A stretch of DNA of 64,000 bases from Grifola frondosa (lineage: Eukaryota > Basidiomycota > Agaricomycetes > Polyporales > Grifolaceae). This document shows, one piece after another, positions 1 to 10,404 of the stretch. The translations under genes and the position numbers were made by a program. The DNA lies in contig LUGG01000009.1 of NCBI GenBank assembly GCA_001683735.1, positions 868,001 through 932,000 of the forward strand, in the 5' to 3' direction. The notes under the pieces were generated by a model. It saw nothing but the letters and a program-made list of their open reading frames with translations, had not been told where the DNA came from and made no database searches. How positions within the stretch are numbered: position 1 is the stretch's first letter; every line of letters begins with the position of its first letter.

Positions 1-617
1 ACGCCGTCCCTCATCTGTTGTTCCGCATCCGAGGAGTCGCTGGTACGATATCGATGGTGGCCATTCCCGTTAGTATGTCCCGTTTCGGCGTGTTCTAGCG
101 CGACGAGACGTTTGACAGCCTTCTCTGCATCGTTAATCCGTCGTGACAGCTCATATGTCTGTAAATAGGGTCTCAGTATATGCGTTGATTTGCGTGGTAG
201 CAAGTCAATCTGAACGGAGCTCATTGAGAAGAGAGCAAAATCTACTGTGCTCCAACGCTAGCAGAATGATCGGGATCGTGTAGCTCCACAGGAGAGATGT
301 GTACAAAGGTGGACGCACTGACCTTTGTCTTCTGGAAGACATGGATTTTGTCGAGCTCCTTCTCGAGCATGGCGGTAAACTCGCGTTCATCCTCGTCTGT
401 CCAATTATGAGACGTCGTCCGCGCCTAGGGGGCAATTAGCATGGTCTAGGAGCACTTATGCAATACGCCTGCCTTCAACTCGCGTTTGAGCAAATTGTAG
501 TCGATGTAGTATGGTCTCCATTCGTTGTACAAATCGTTCTGTTAGTGCAATGAGAGATGCTTCACGGATTGAAGCCCAGAGCGGGTGACTGACACTAATT
601 TTGCGACCGAATTTCAT
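1..617 (-). CDS. SPX-domain protein, VTC4/VTC-like (5' part, runs off left edge)
   Basis: The first about 118 residues form an SPX domain, the N-terminal inositol-pyrophosphate-sensing module of vacuolar transporter chaperone (VTC) polyphosphate polymerase subunits and other phosphate regulators. The protein starts MKFGRKI and then shows YYIDYNLLKRELK, the lysine-rich SPX helix, then WTDEDEREF, KELDKIHVFQ and ELSRRI, all SPX landmarks. The start at 617 is chosen because the extreme N-terminus of SPX proteins is conserved. Four exons are joined in frame (617-594, 538-467, 424-323, 158 to the edge); the third intron is about 164 bp. The rest of the gene, which would show whether a TTM polymerase domain or an SYG1/XPR1-type EXS domain follows, lies outside the window. 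The spacing of the motifs fits VTC better, but a subunit cannot be assigned. It is divergent from gtr2, with 282 bp between the starts. Confidence 0.75.
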
Positions 618-899
618 GGCGGTGATGGCGTTGTGCAGAAAAAGCGGTTCGAAGAGGGCAAGGGGAGGCTGCTGCACTAGATGGCAGTCGAGAGACCTGC
701 AATGAAAACATTTCCCATGAGCAAACGGCGTCTTTCGAAGGAAGCGACAGCTCACGAACGTGCGTCGGACCAGACGCCTGGTCCAATCCTTACTCTTGTC
801 CCTCTATGGTCTTTCCAACTCCGCGATCATCTTCTGTCGCGTCGACGCGTCTCGGTCCCGTGAACGCTTTCTTGGCCTTTCTCGTCGCTGTCAACGACG

Positions 900-2750
900 A
901 TGTCGCAACCTCACGCGTCCTCCTCAAAAGCTCACCCGACCCCGCCAGCCAACGGGACCACTCCTCACGATGTCGTGCGCACGAAGATCCTCCTGTTGGG
1001 TATGCGGAGGTGCGCGTATCCTCCTCTTTTCTAGATCGTATCTCACCCCTTCCTCCATATTACAGGAGCGGAAAGACCTCAATCCAGCAAGTCCTCTTCA
1101 ACAACATGTCCCCCAAACAGACATTCTACCTCGAGAAATCCACGCGTGTAACCAAGCACACGTTCGAGTGCGTCCCTCCTCCTGCAAGTCACCGTGCTTT
1201 TACGAACGGTTGTCGATCGCGACAGCACAGTGATCCCCCTTGAGATATGGGACTGCCCTGGAGATATTTCTCTTGATGCACTCGATGCTCCATTGTCCCA
1301 ATTTGCAACCATGATATTCGTCATAGATATCCAGGTAGGATTCTATCTGTCTTGCTTATCTCCTTACCTACTAATACGTGATGCATTGCTCGAAGGATGT
1401 ATACACCCAGCCTATCGTCAACTTGTAGACTTCATCCTCGCCGCTTATCAAGAAAATCCGAACATGAACTTCGAGGTTTTCGTACATAAGGCAGAAACGT
1501 TGTCCGAGGAGTACAAAATCGGTGAGCATCTTCTCTGATTCCGCTAGATGCCGTTCTACGAGTCAATTATGCCGTACGCATGCTATTTCGACGTCCGTTG
1601 GCCGATTGGGGCACCTGTAAATCGGACATCGTAACATGGCGTTGTTTCAGGCAGGCCCTCCACGAGTGCTCTGCAGGTGTCGATCATACTCACACCTTAC
1701 ATGGACAATTGCTTCATTGGAAAGGAAGCTTTTCATACTCGGCCCGCCGTGTAAATCGTCCATCACCTAAACAGACCAGCTGCGTCAGTGGCGGTCTGCT
1801 GTTCTCTGACCGCGCATCTCCCTAAACCGGCTTGCTTCAGCTCATCTAATCTTATCAAATAGAGAACTTCCGCAACATCCAGCAGCGCGTCTTGGATGAG
1901 CTGACGTACATCTCCATCGAATATGAGCAGCTCCCCATCAATTTCCAGCTCACCTCCATCTTTGACCACACCCTCCACGATGCCTTCTCCCGCGTGCTCC
2001 ACAAGCTCATCGACTCCCTGCCATATTTGGAAGATTTGCTAAATGTCTTCTGCGCAGTGCGTATTCAGCTTCGCATATCCTCGTCCGCTGACATGTCCCG
2101 CCCACAGAATTCTCAAGCGTCCAAGGCATTCCTCTTCGATGTCGCATCGCGCTTGTACGTCGCCACCGACGCATCTCCCGTCGACCCGCCCACACACAAC
2201 CAATGCACCGACTACCTCGAGATGCTCAACTCCTTTGGCCCCCTATACAAGTGAGCCGCTCTGCATCCCACCTTTCCTCCCGCTAACCCTGTACAGATCC
2301 GTAACGGCAAGCCCCATGCGCTTCCACCCACCTCCACCTCCAACCCCAACTCCTTCGACCCCCGCCTCTCCCGCATCCGCACCCTCACTCCCGCATTCCC
2401 CCTTACCACCCTCCTCTCCGCTCCCCGCCTCCCCATCCCCCTCCCAGTCTGAGACTCCATCCATGCGCACACCCACCCTCGCAGCGCCTCCCCTCGCCCC
2501 GGTGCCCCGAGCGCCGCCAAAGCCGCTGTTCTACCCCAGCGCGAGCGCATCGCTCTCGCCGTCTGCGGGGGGCGCGGGCAGGACACTGACGTACCATCTC
2601 GTCACGTCAAAGCTCGCGCTCCTTGCGCTGCTGCCCACGCCCGTGTTCGAGGCGCGCCGTGGGCTCGTCGAGTACAACGTCGTCTTCTTCCGCGAGGGCG
2701 TGCAGGAGATCTACGAGGTCGAGGAGGAGGCACGGCGGGTCCCGGGGTGA
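900..2750 (+). CDS. gtr2: Rag GTPase Gtr2 (RagC/RagD orthologue)
   Basis: This is the RagC/D-type small GTPase that pairs with Gtr1 on the vacuole to signal amino acid sufficiency to TORC1 (EGO complex). Exon 1 ends inside the P-loop, which reads LLLGMRRSGKTSI after splicing. It is followed by SPKQTFYLE, the G3 region LEIWDCPGDI, the VFVIDIQ strand, NFEVFVHKAE (in place of NKxD, as in RagC) and the C-terminal roadblock domain (FQLTSIFDHT, KAFLFDVASRLYVATD). Seven exons give about 412 aa, the usual family size plus a low-complexity insert. Intron 4 (1522-1862) is unusually long at 341 bp. One base seems to be missing near 1422, between the Asn and Leu codons that precede VDFILAAYQ. The last exon carries an about 80-residue Pro/Ser/Ala-rich insertion (about 2320-2570) inside the roadblock region before TYHLVTSKLALLALLP. 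The ATG at 900 gives a short Ser/Pro leader before the conserved KILLLG. Confidence 0.9.
1522..1862 (+). other. Long intron 4 of gtr2 (341 bp)
   Basis: The donor is GTGAGC after the codons for EEYKI, and the acceptor AAATAG is preceded by a CTAAT branch-point-like motif. It is about six times longer than the other introns of the gene. The flanking exons join without any missing Rag residues, so no hidden exon is needed. I recognise no RNA gene in it. Confidence 0.7.
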
Positions 2751-3017
2751 GCGCGAAGTCGTGCGCTTTTTGTATTTATACGTAATTAGTGGCTGGACTA
2801 TGGTTATGCAAAATGCACACGCATGTTTGTTGACATATGATACATATATTGTCTGAGCACTAGAACGGCATCGGCTACTGGCTACAAGCAAGCTGCAGAG
2901 CATAAGATACAAATGTGCATATACGTCAGCGAATGGACACGACATCACAGACTGCCCGAGTCCGCAAGATATTGTTTAAGCTGTTTAAGTAGAGAATCTG
3001 CACCAACGGCCAACTAC

Positions 3018-6000
3018 TCAGGCCTGGCCAAAAGAATAATTCAGCACTTCCCGCGTGAGCTCATACGAGTCCTCCCGCGTCCTCCCAAAGTTTTCGTCAG
3101 AGTACGCTAGCCGCGGCGCGTCACTCTCCCACCCCCGTGCAGCACGCCCGCGATGGCTCCGCGCGTGCTGGCGCCCGTCGGGATTCACAACATGGAACCC
3201 GCGCCGCCCGCGCTTCTCGCGGCGTGGCGGGAGCGGTTCCTCGAGCGTCCCCTCCTCCACTTCCGCACGCGAGCCCCAGCTCCCGTGCACACTCGCACTG
3301 CCCGTGTCGCTCCCGTACTCGAGCTCACATACCTCCTCCGCGCCGCACCACTGCTCCGGCGCGCGCCGCTTCTCGCGCTTCGCACGCATGCGTGCGAAGC
3401 TCCGCCGCCGCTCTGCCATCCACGCGTCCTCATCGTTGCTCGCGGGCGACGGCACGCGCCTTACGCCTGCCGCGGCAAGCACGTGTAGGATGGGCGCGTG
3501 CGCGCGCGTCGTGCGCATGCGATGTGCGTACGTGCATGTCAGTCTAGATACAGATCTGGTCAGTGCGCATTCGATGAGAGGAAAGGAAGAGGGTGCAACT
3601 CACCCGGGACCAAACACGAACTCGCCGCCGAGCTGCGCGATGTCGCCTCCCTTCTCCCAGACGGGCATACCGACGCGCAACGCGTTACGCACGACCATCG
3701 CGATGCCGCCGATGAGGCCGTGCCGCACGTATTCGCCGCGTTCCGTGTCGGGCCCTGCGTCCGTCGTGCGCAGTGTCATGCCGAGCGCGGCGTGCAAGCG
3801 GAGGGACTGGTCCGTGTAAAGAGCGAAGGGTGTGTGGAAGATCTCTGTGTGGAGGCCATTAGCTAGACTACTCGCAGATGAGATAAGGAAAGACGCACGG
3901 CGATAAGCCTTGATCATACCCGGGGAGCCGTTCCCTATAATGACGAGGTCCACCCCATCGCGCTTAAGCGCGTCGGGATCCACACTCCTCGAGATGGAGT
4001 ACATATAGTCTTGACACAACGGACACCTGAAACGCTTATCAGATCACGCAGCATGCCGAGAAGTCACAGTGAACGCACCAAAAGTGCCTGATAAAACACA
4101 CGACCGTCTTCCTGTCCCGAAACAGATCCCCAAACTGCACGCGGAGCCCGTTCTGCGCGACGACGTAGAGGGACGCCGCACGCGTGAGCTGCTCCGCGCT
4201 CGGGAGCGCGTGCTCATCGAACCGCGCCGGCTGCTGCTGCACACGGTGGTCGCGGCGGTGGGTGCCGCGCGACCGCCCGCAGGTGGACGCGTACGGGTGC
4301 GAGAACGTCGTGGAGGGGTGGCGGGAAGCGGGGCGGGCGTAGATGCCACGGACTCGGGGTAACGCCCCCGCGCCTGCATCGTGCCGCGGCTCGCAACCGA
4401 GGAGTATCCCTGTTCGTGTCCGTGCGAATGCGTCACCGACGGCGATTGCGCGCGGAATTGCGCCGGTGGTGGGGGGACTGTGCGCGGAACGCCGGCTGGG
4501 AGTGCGGGGACTGTGCACGGTGCGCGTGCTGGGGCGGAGGAGACTGTGCCCGGTGCACTGGCTGGGGCGGCGGAGACTGCGCACGGAATGACGTCTGCGC
4601 TGGAGGGGACGGCGCACGAAATGTTGCCTGCACTGGAGGGGACGGCGCGCGGAATGGCGCCTGCACAGCCGGAGACGGCGCGCGGAACGACGCCTGAGCA
4701 GCCGGGGACTGCGCGCGGAACGTTGCCTGGGCGGGGGGGAGCGTGCGCGCGGCGGCACGGAGAGCGGCGTGGGCGACGTCGGGCGAAACGGTAGCCGCGG
4801 CTGGTCCTGCAGATGGGCGGCGGACGGCGGGCGCAGCTGGGCAACGGGGAGGTACGGGTCTGTGGCGTCCTCGCGCGCGCGCTCATCCCGCCTACGCTGC
4901 TGCTTCATCTCGTTCTCGATGGGGCTCTTCGGCCGGCTCGACACAGTATGTCCGCGGGGGCGTCCGCTCAGAACGGGTGCAGGAGATGCTGCGCGGGACG
5001 GCGGGGGATAGGAGCGGAGAGCGCTTGGTCGGCACGTGTGCGCGCGGGAGCTGGCTGGGGTACTTGAGGGCGGAGTTGTGCCACAGGCAGGTATGAAGAC
5101 GACGCGTCGACATCCTCATCTCTGGCTCTCTCTTCCTTCCTACGCTGCCTGGTCTCGCTTTCGACGGGGCTCCTCGGCCCGTTCGGTGCAGCCTGTTGGC
5201 GGGCCCAAGAGCTCACAGCGGGTACAGGTGGCGGTGGGGGCGGAGCCGGAAGCGGGACAGGGAGTGGCGTTGGGAAGTCCGACGGTGTGTGCGACGGGGG
5301 TGAGAGCGGGAGCGGCGCGGGTGTGGGCGGTGGGATGGGCGAAAGCGTGAACGGCGGCGGCGAGTCCGAGCGCGGCGGGGGGAGCGGCGACACGAAGGGC
5401 GGTGGCGCGTCGGGCGAGGGCACGCGGGGGGGCAGCGTGCTGTAGCGTGCGGGAGGCGGGGGCGTCGACTCGCGGTACACGACGGGCACGCGTGGGTGGC
5501 TCGGCTGGGGCAGCGGAGGCGGAGCGGGGGAAAGGGGATGAAGGATGTCTGCGCGGTGAAGGCGAGCCTGTCGTCATCCTCCGCATCTGTTGGCGTCTCG
5601 AGTTCCGGTTCGGGCGAGCGCGCGACGGGGAGCGACGGCAGACACGAATCGCGGCGCCCGGGCGGGAGCACGAAGTCATGATGGACATTCGGAGTGAGCT
5701 CTAGGGTCGCTGGCGTGGGCGCCGCGGGCGCACCGAAGGTGTTCGCACTGACGACGGTGCTCGCGATGCTAGCGTTGGCGCTACGCGCAATGGTCGTTCC
5801 CAGGCTCACGTTCGGAAGCGGGGTGACGCCAAGACTGACGTGGCTGAGGCTCTTGCGTGCGCGCGGGTGCAGAAACTTCGTGAAGCGGTTCCCGGCGCCC
5901 GCGTCAGTGGGCGCAGGCGCCGCGGTAGCCGTCGGCCGCGCGATAGAGTTGCGCGCGACATGCAGCGAGGACTCACTCGTTGTAGATGTCTTGCGCGCCC

Positions 6001-7369
6001 GTGTGAGGGGGCTCGGATTCGAGATCTTCCGTCCGCGGACCGTGAGGGAAGAGCGGCGCAGCCTCTGGTGGAGGCTGTCGCGCCTGGAAGTACCATCGAT
6101 CCTGCTGCGGCGAGGATAGGAAGGCTCCTGCTCGGGCTCGGACTCCACACAGATAGAACGCGTATGAGTACGAGGGGGAGGAACAGGTAGCGGCGGCGGA
6201 GAGTCTTGCAGTGATGGGCCAAGCAGCGATGGGAACTCTGCAGTGCGGATGCCGGAGGACGGCTCGCGGTGCAGCACGTTCGTATATTCTGGCTGGTCGA
6301 CGGCAGACGCTTGTTCGTCCCTGCCTTTGGCGGGGAGCTTCGGCAGGGCAGATGGAAGGTCGCGCAGGAGAGAGCGGGGAGAGAGGGAGACAGAACGTTC
6401 GCGGGCACTTGCGCTGCTGGAGCTGAGGGTGTCGTCTGGAGTCATGGGTGGCGTGGGGCCAGAGTGGTTCGTGGATGTGTGGAAATGTGAGTGGAGGTCG
6501 GCAGCAGAGGGTGAATGGCGATCCTCTGGTCGCTCCAAGTCGCCAATCTGTCCGAAAAGGTACCCGTGCGACTGGCGGTCGTCGTAAATATATTGTGTGG
6601 ACAGATCAGCAGCTGCATGCGGAGTTTCGTTCGGGTCCTGTGATGCAAAATCCTCGACTGTGGTGGGATAGCTCTGGGGCTGAGGGAGGACGAAGACGGA
6701 CTGGGAGCGCCTGCGGTAGTGGTACTGCTTCTCATTCTGATGTTGATCCTGATTGTGACGATGACGCTGATTGAGGGGGGCGGATAGGACGTCCATGTCG
6801 GAGAAGTAGGACTTGGAATTCCTGTTGGGACGAACCCTGGAGCGTGGGGGCCGGGACGGCCTGGAGTCGAGGGTGTCAGACTGATATCCCTCCCGAGGGC
6901 GCTGGTCGATATATGCCGTACTAGGAGGATAAGTTACATCGGTGGGCTGAATATGACGGACGTCAGCAGATGCATTGAAAAGATACCGGTCCGTCATAGG
7001 ATCCGTCGGCAGAGTTCCGTAAGAAGGATTGGAAGGGGTGGTGAGGGCGGTGTTGGTGGAATAGGCGCGTTCCCGGAGTATCTTCAACGGAGCAAAGGGG
7101 TCGGAAGGGTCTGGAAGGGGGTACTTTGGGGAATACGGAAAGGCGGGGGAGGTTTTCGCTTGACCCTGGAACTTTGCTGGCCATTGACCGCTGAAGACAT
7201 GGCGGGCGACTAGACCAAGCGAGGGGAGCGGTGCTCGAGGAGATTCTGAGCTGGTGGGAGGGAACAAGTGGAAGGCGAACATATGAGAGGGGACAGGCGT
7301 GGAGGAGGTGTGGCTGAGGAACCGAGAAACGCAGCGTTCTATGGGCACGGTGAGGGTCGCGGTCGACAT
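3018..7369 (-). CDS. PRXL2/AhpC-TSA antioxidant-domain protein with very long disordered N-terminus
   Basis: The C-terminal third is a thioredoxin-fold domain of the PRXL2 (AAED1) family. It runs RVQFGDLFRDRKTVVCFIRHFW, then CPLC, DYMYSISRSV, VDLVIIGNG, QIFHTPFALYTD, LGMTLRTT, YVRHG, MPVWEKGGDIAQLGGEF and TCTYAHRMRTTRAHAPI. The CxxC (WCPLC, split by the intron 4078-4027) is the likely redox pair. Four exons (…-4079, 4026-3899, 3844-3604, 3543-3018) join cleanly there. Upstream lies about 1,000 residues of Ser/Pro/Arg-rich disordered sequence from the ATG at 7369 (an in-frame Met near 7282 is an alternative), including a duplicated block ending YLPVAQLRP and 11-residue repeats. About five apparent one-base deletions in G/C runs (about 5527, 4972, 4735, 4472, 4330) break this region. 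I infer one gene, but two genes with a lost boundary cannot be excluded. The substrate is unknown. Confidence 0.72.
4440..4745 (-). repeat. 33-bp coding minisatellite (11-residue FRAPSPP-type repeat)
   Basis: About eight tandem units encode variants of FRAPSPPVQAT on the minus strand, for example FRAPSPPAQTS, FRAQSPPPQPV, HRAQSPPPQHA and HRAQSPHSQPA. The third-base differences show that the copies are not all recent. G/C homopolymers at both ends of the array (4733-4739 and about 4470) carry frame breaks. Confidence 0.8.
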
Positions 7370-8191
7370 GCCTCCGTCTGCACGCAGGCACGCTGCAGCC
7401 GGTGGGCTTCTTCTGCCAGGTACACGTCAAGAACGTCAACCATCCATCTGCATCTTATCTAACTGGGACACACCTCTGCGGTAATCGTCCATCAAGCGCT
7501 TCCCACGCTGCCCATGGATGGCAGATCCTGCTCGGAATAGGTCAGCAGTGCTCGACGGAGCGCTTCCGGGTCCACTGTTTGGTCGCTTTTTTTCTCTCCT
7601 TGGAGCTGCATCGTCGAATGATTGCCAAACATTTCTAAAAGTGACTATGCAGGAGGAGAAGGAGAAGGAGAAGGAGGGGGAGGAGAAGAAAGAGAGAGGA
7701 CATTCCGCTGGCACAACAACAGCGCTTAAATAATGGGTCCAGCAATATACTTTCCTTATTTGGTCAACTTCTGAGCCAGCTGAGCGCCCACGATCGGTTA
7801 TGGAAGTGGCTGAACATGGATTGCCGCGGAGCAAACGTGCACTACACTGGATATTTGTTCACTTAAATGTGCAACACGCATGTTGAGATATAATGATATT
7901 GTGTCAACTACGACGTACAGCGCGAGATGTCCGAAAATTAAAGGTGACAAGAGAACCAGACACACCACCCCTCGCGCTTTCTTCTGTTCGTCATCTTCAT
8001 CCATGATGTTTTGAAGTGCAGTAGAACATAAGAAATGACCTGAGATGAGACTCAAAGAGGGGTGGCGCGAAGGTGCGCGATGGTGGTCATAAGAGAGTAG
8101 TGGTGTCGACCATGTATAAGTAACGTGTAGCGCGACAATCCCATGATCGTGAATCTAAATCGACAGACCGTCAGTGCACATATCAGAACAT
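7370..8191. other. Intergenic, PRXL2 5' flank and DUF6533 3' flank
   Basis: Apart from the pyrimidine tract, I see only short unrelated open frames here and no recognisable gene. Confidence 0.5.
7640..7710. repeat. Purine-rich GGAGAA tract
   Basis: A low-complexity GGAGAAG/AGAGAG run on the plus strand is a polypyrimidine tract on the minus strand. It lies about 280 bp upstream of the PRXL2-like start at 7369, where fungal core promoters often carry CT-rich sequence. Confidence 0.5.
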
Positions 8192-9713
8192 CTAATTTTC
8201 TATATCTTGAATCAATGCAAATACAGCGGATACTGAACTGTAACCCGTATGAGTTCCCTGAGATCGTACAATTTCGTGCATATTCAATAAGATCCGGCAG
8301 CCGAGGAATGAAGGAAGTGCTGCAGACCATCTGCGACAGAAGCATTTGAGGTCAATAATATGACAATATGATGGAAATCACATACGGTCTTGTTAACCCT
8401 ATGCTGCTTGGAAATCGGGACCATATGATAGTGCCAACCAACAGTAATCCGTAAACACTTTTGAGGACATACAAAGTTGTGACCTGTGAAGAGAGATTCT
8501 ACTGGGATATGGACTTACGGAATGAAGTAAAGCACACTATCTCGTGCCAGACGCGATAGAAAAGGCAACTTCAGAGAGTATTTTCGCAGTGTCCAGACCT
8601 TGAATGCAGCCATCGCAAGCAATATCGGCTCGAATATTAATGCAGGGAGGCATAGAAGTGCCGAATAGTTGGGCGCGCCAGTGAATGAGCATTTCGTTGG
8701 CATGGATCCTATAGGAATGTCTGCATTATAAATTACGTTGTAAGTTTTTCGTAGCGTGAAATGCAAGTGAAACGTCACATTTTGTTTCCACCATTATCAT
8801 GGCTTGAATTACTGTTATTGCCAGGGCTTCCACGGTTATCAATACAAGCAAGAAGAAAAGAACGTTTCGACTTCGGTCATAAAGTGCATATATCTGTAAA
8901 TGCGGTTGGGATGCGGTTGGGTAAGGAAATTTTGTCACAATCATTACACTACTCACCCTCAGTAACATTATCGCTAGAATTGGACGAAATGATGAGCCCC
9001 CAAATTTCCGTCAGTACTTGTCACTGCTAACCTTGAATGAAGATTGTCATTGTGATGATGCTAAGGACAAATGGCTCGTCAGAGGCATGCATCAACATGG
9101 TCCCCGGCGTGAGACACTCACATAATATAATCACACAAATAATATACAAAGCAGCTAATGGAAATAGCTCACTATTTGTATGACGGCCAATAGATGATGC
9201 AGTACATACATCTGCTTATCGAATAAGACTTGATATGATGCATGATATTGACGAATTACGAACCTCTGGGGAAGCACGCGTAAACGGGACTTCGGGATAG
9301 AGTCTCAGATGACATGACATGATTGAGATAGACAGGCACTCACTATTGTCAAATATTAGCCATAGCAGGGCAAAAAATCGATTCTATTTCATGTCAGACA
9401 GTGTGAGAGCCGCACTAGCATATGTTTGGGAACTCTACTCACAAAGGCATATAGCCAGAATGCAGGGCGAGATTTACTCTGTGACCAAATGAGATCGATC
9501 TGAAAAGATATATGGGTAGAATGCAACGGTAGAAGACAGAAACATACTTCTAAATCAAGGGTAAGCACTGAGGTGGTATACTCCATGAGTATTTCGCTAA
9601 AATAAGACATCACAGAAGACTTAACTATGATCATAAACGAGAACAGCTATGGCCCCAATTCTGGACAGCTCTGAGGCCTGCACTATATCTATATTCACAA
9701 AATCGTTTAGCAT
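8192..9713 (-). CDS. DUF6533 seven-helix membrane protein
   Basis: This belongs to the large, functionally unassigned DUF6533 family of basidiomycete integral membrane proteins. The N-terminal DUF6533 motif is built from small exons: IGAIAVLVYDH (exon 9713-9626), MLTLDLE (9567-9548), IDLIWSQSKSRPAFWLYAF (9499-9443) and NRFFALLWLIFDN (9383-9344). Downstream exons give AIMLLR spliced to IYALYDRSRN, a helix FFLLVLITVEALAITVIQAM, the DIPIGS…APNYSALLCLPALIFEP helix, and finally the hallmark SFLGCRILLNMHE near the C-terminus, with the stop at 8192. The tiny exons between about 9340 and 9060 are uncertain, so the middle is only partly modelled. Intron density (about nine) is typical of the family. 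It may be a membrane sensor; the ligand is unknown. Confidence 0.72.
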
Positions 9714-10404
9714 CCCTGAACAACGAACAGCAGAACCCGCACCGGAAGATAGAATGAAAGCAAAGTTAGCTGGCAGTGCGATTGACATTATGAGCAGATG
9801 CAGAAGAAGGATTGGTGGACGAGCTCCGAGTCTCGAATGGACATAACATATATAATGACCCACCTGGATAATTAATTCCCCAGAGACGCCGTGTTGTTGA
9901 TTTAATTCATCACGATGGCAGTGTAGGCTAGTGTAAGTTAGTGTAGTAAGTCGATGCTAAGAAAATCCCGCTATTGTAGAGTCGATGTCATAAACATGAG
10001 CCAACGTGGTCGTCTCCCGTACCTCGCTCGGTTCATGATTCTACAGCCTGATTGGCTTCGTGATTTAGAATGATAGCACAGCATTCCCAATACCGGTAAA
10101 TGACATTCGCCGCATCACTTCGGACGAGTCTAATGATTCCTCCGCTGAAGGAGGTGATATGATCGCACCTGCATGAATCACAAAGGTCTATATAGAGCCT
10201 CCTCGTTGAATTGGAAGTTACTGAAGCGACGTGCCACCCATGCTCTCCCATGCTGGGAACGGAGTAAGGCGGAGGGTGATATTCATACTCAGCGAAGTCA
10301 GAAGGGATGGAGCGGAGATTCCACATTAGAGCTCCGTAAATACCCCAGCGTGATCGGGCCGTCCGTCAGAGTTAACTCATACGTTATCTTACACTCACTC
10401 CACG
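9714..10404. other. Divergent intergenic region (DUF6533 / AVT)
   Basis: This 690-bp shared upstream region includes a TATATAGA motif at about 10189-10196, some 215 bp before the AVT start. No gene is seen in it. Confidence 0.45.

Noticed and set aside
4069..4794. Gly/Ala/Arg-rich open frames on the plus strand
   Set aside because: They are antisense shadows of the PRXL2-like gene and its Pro-rich repeat array; the minus strand carries the family motifs.
7798..8055. 85-codon hydrophobic open frame on the minus strand
   Set aside because: It lies downstream of the DUF6533 stop, lacks introns or family features, and shows no link to the neighbouring gene.
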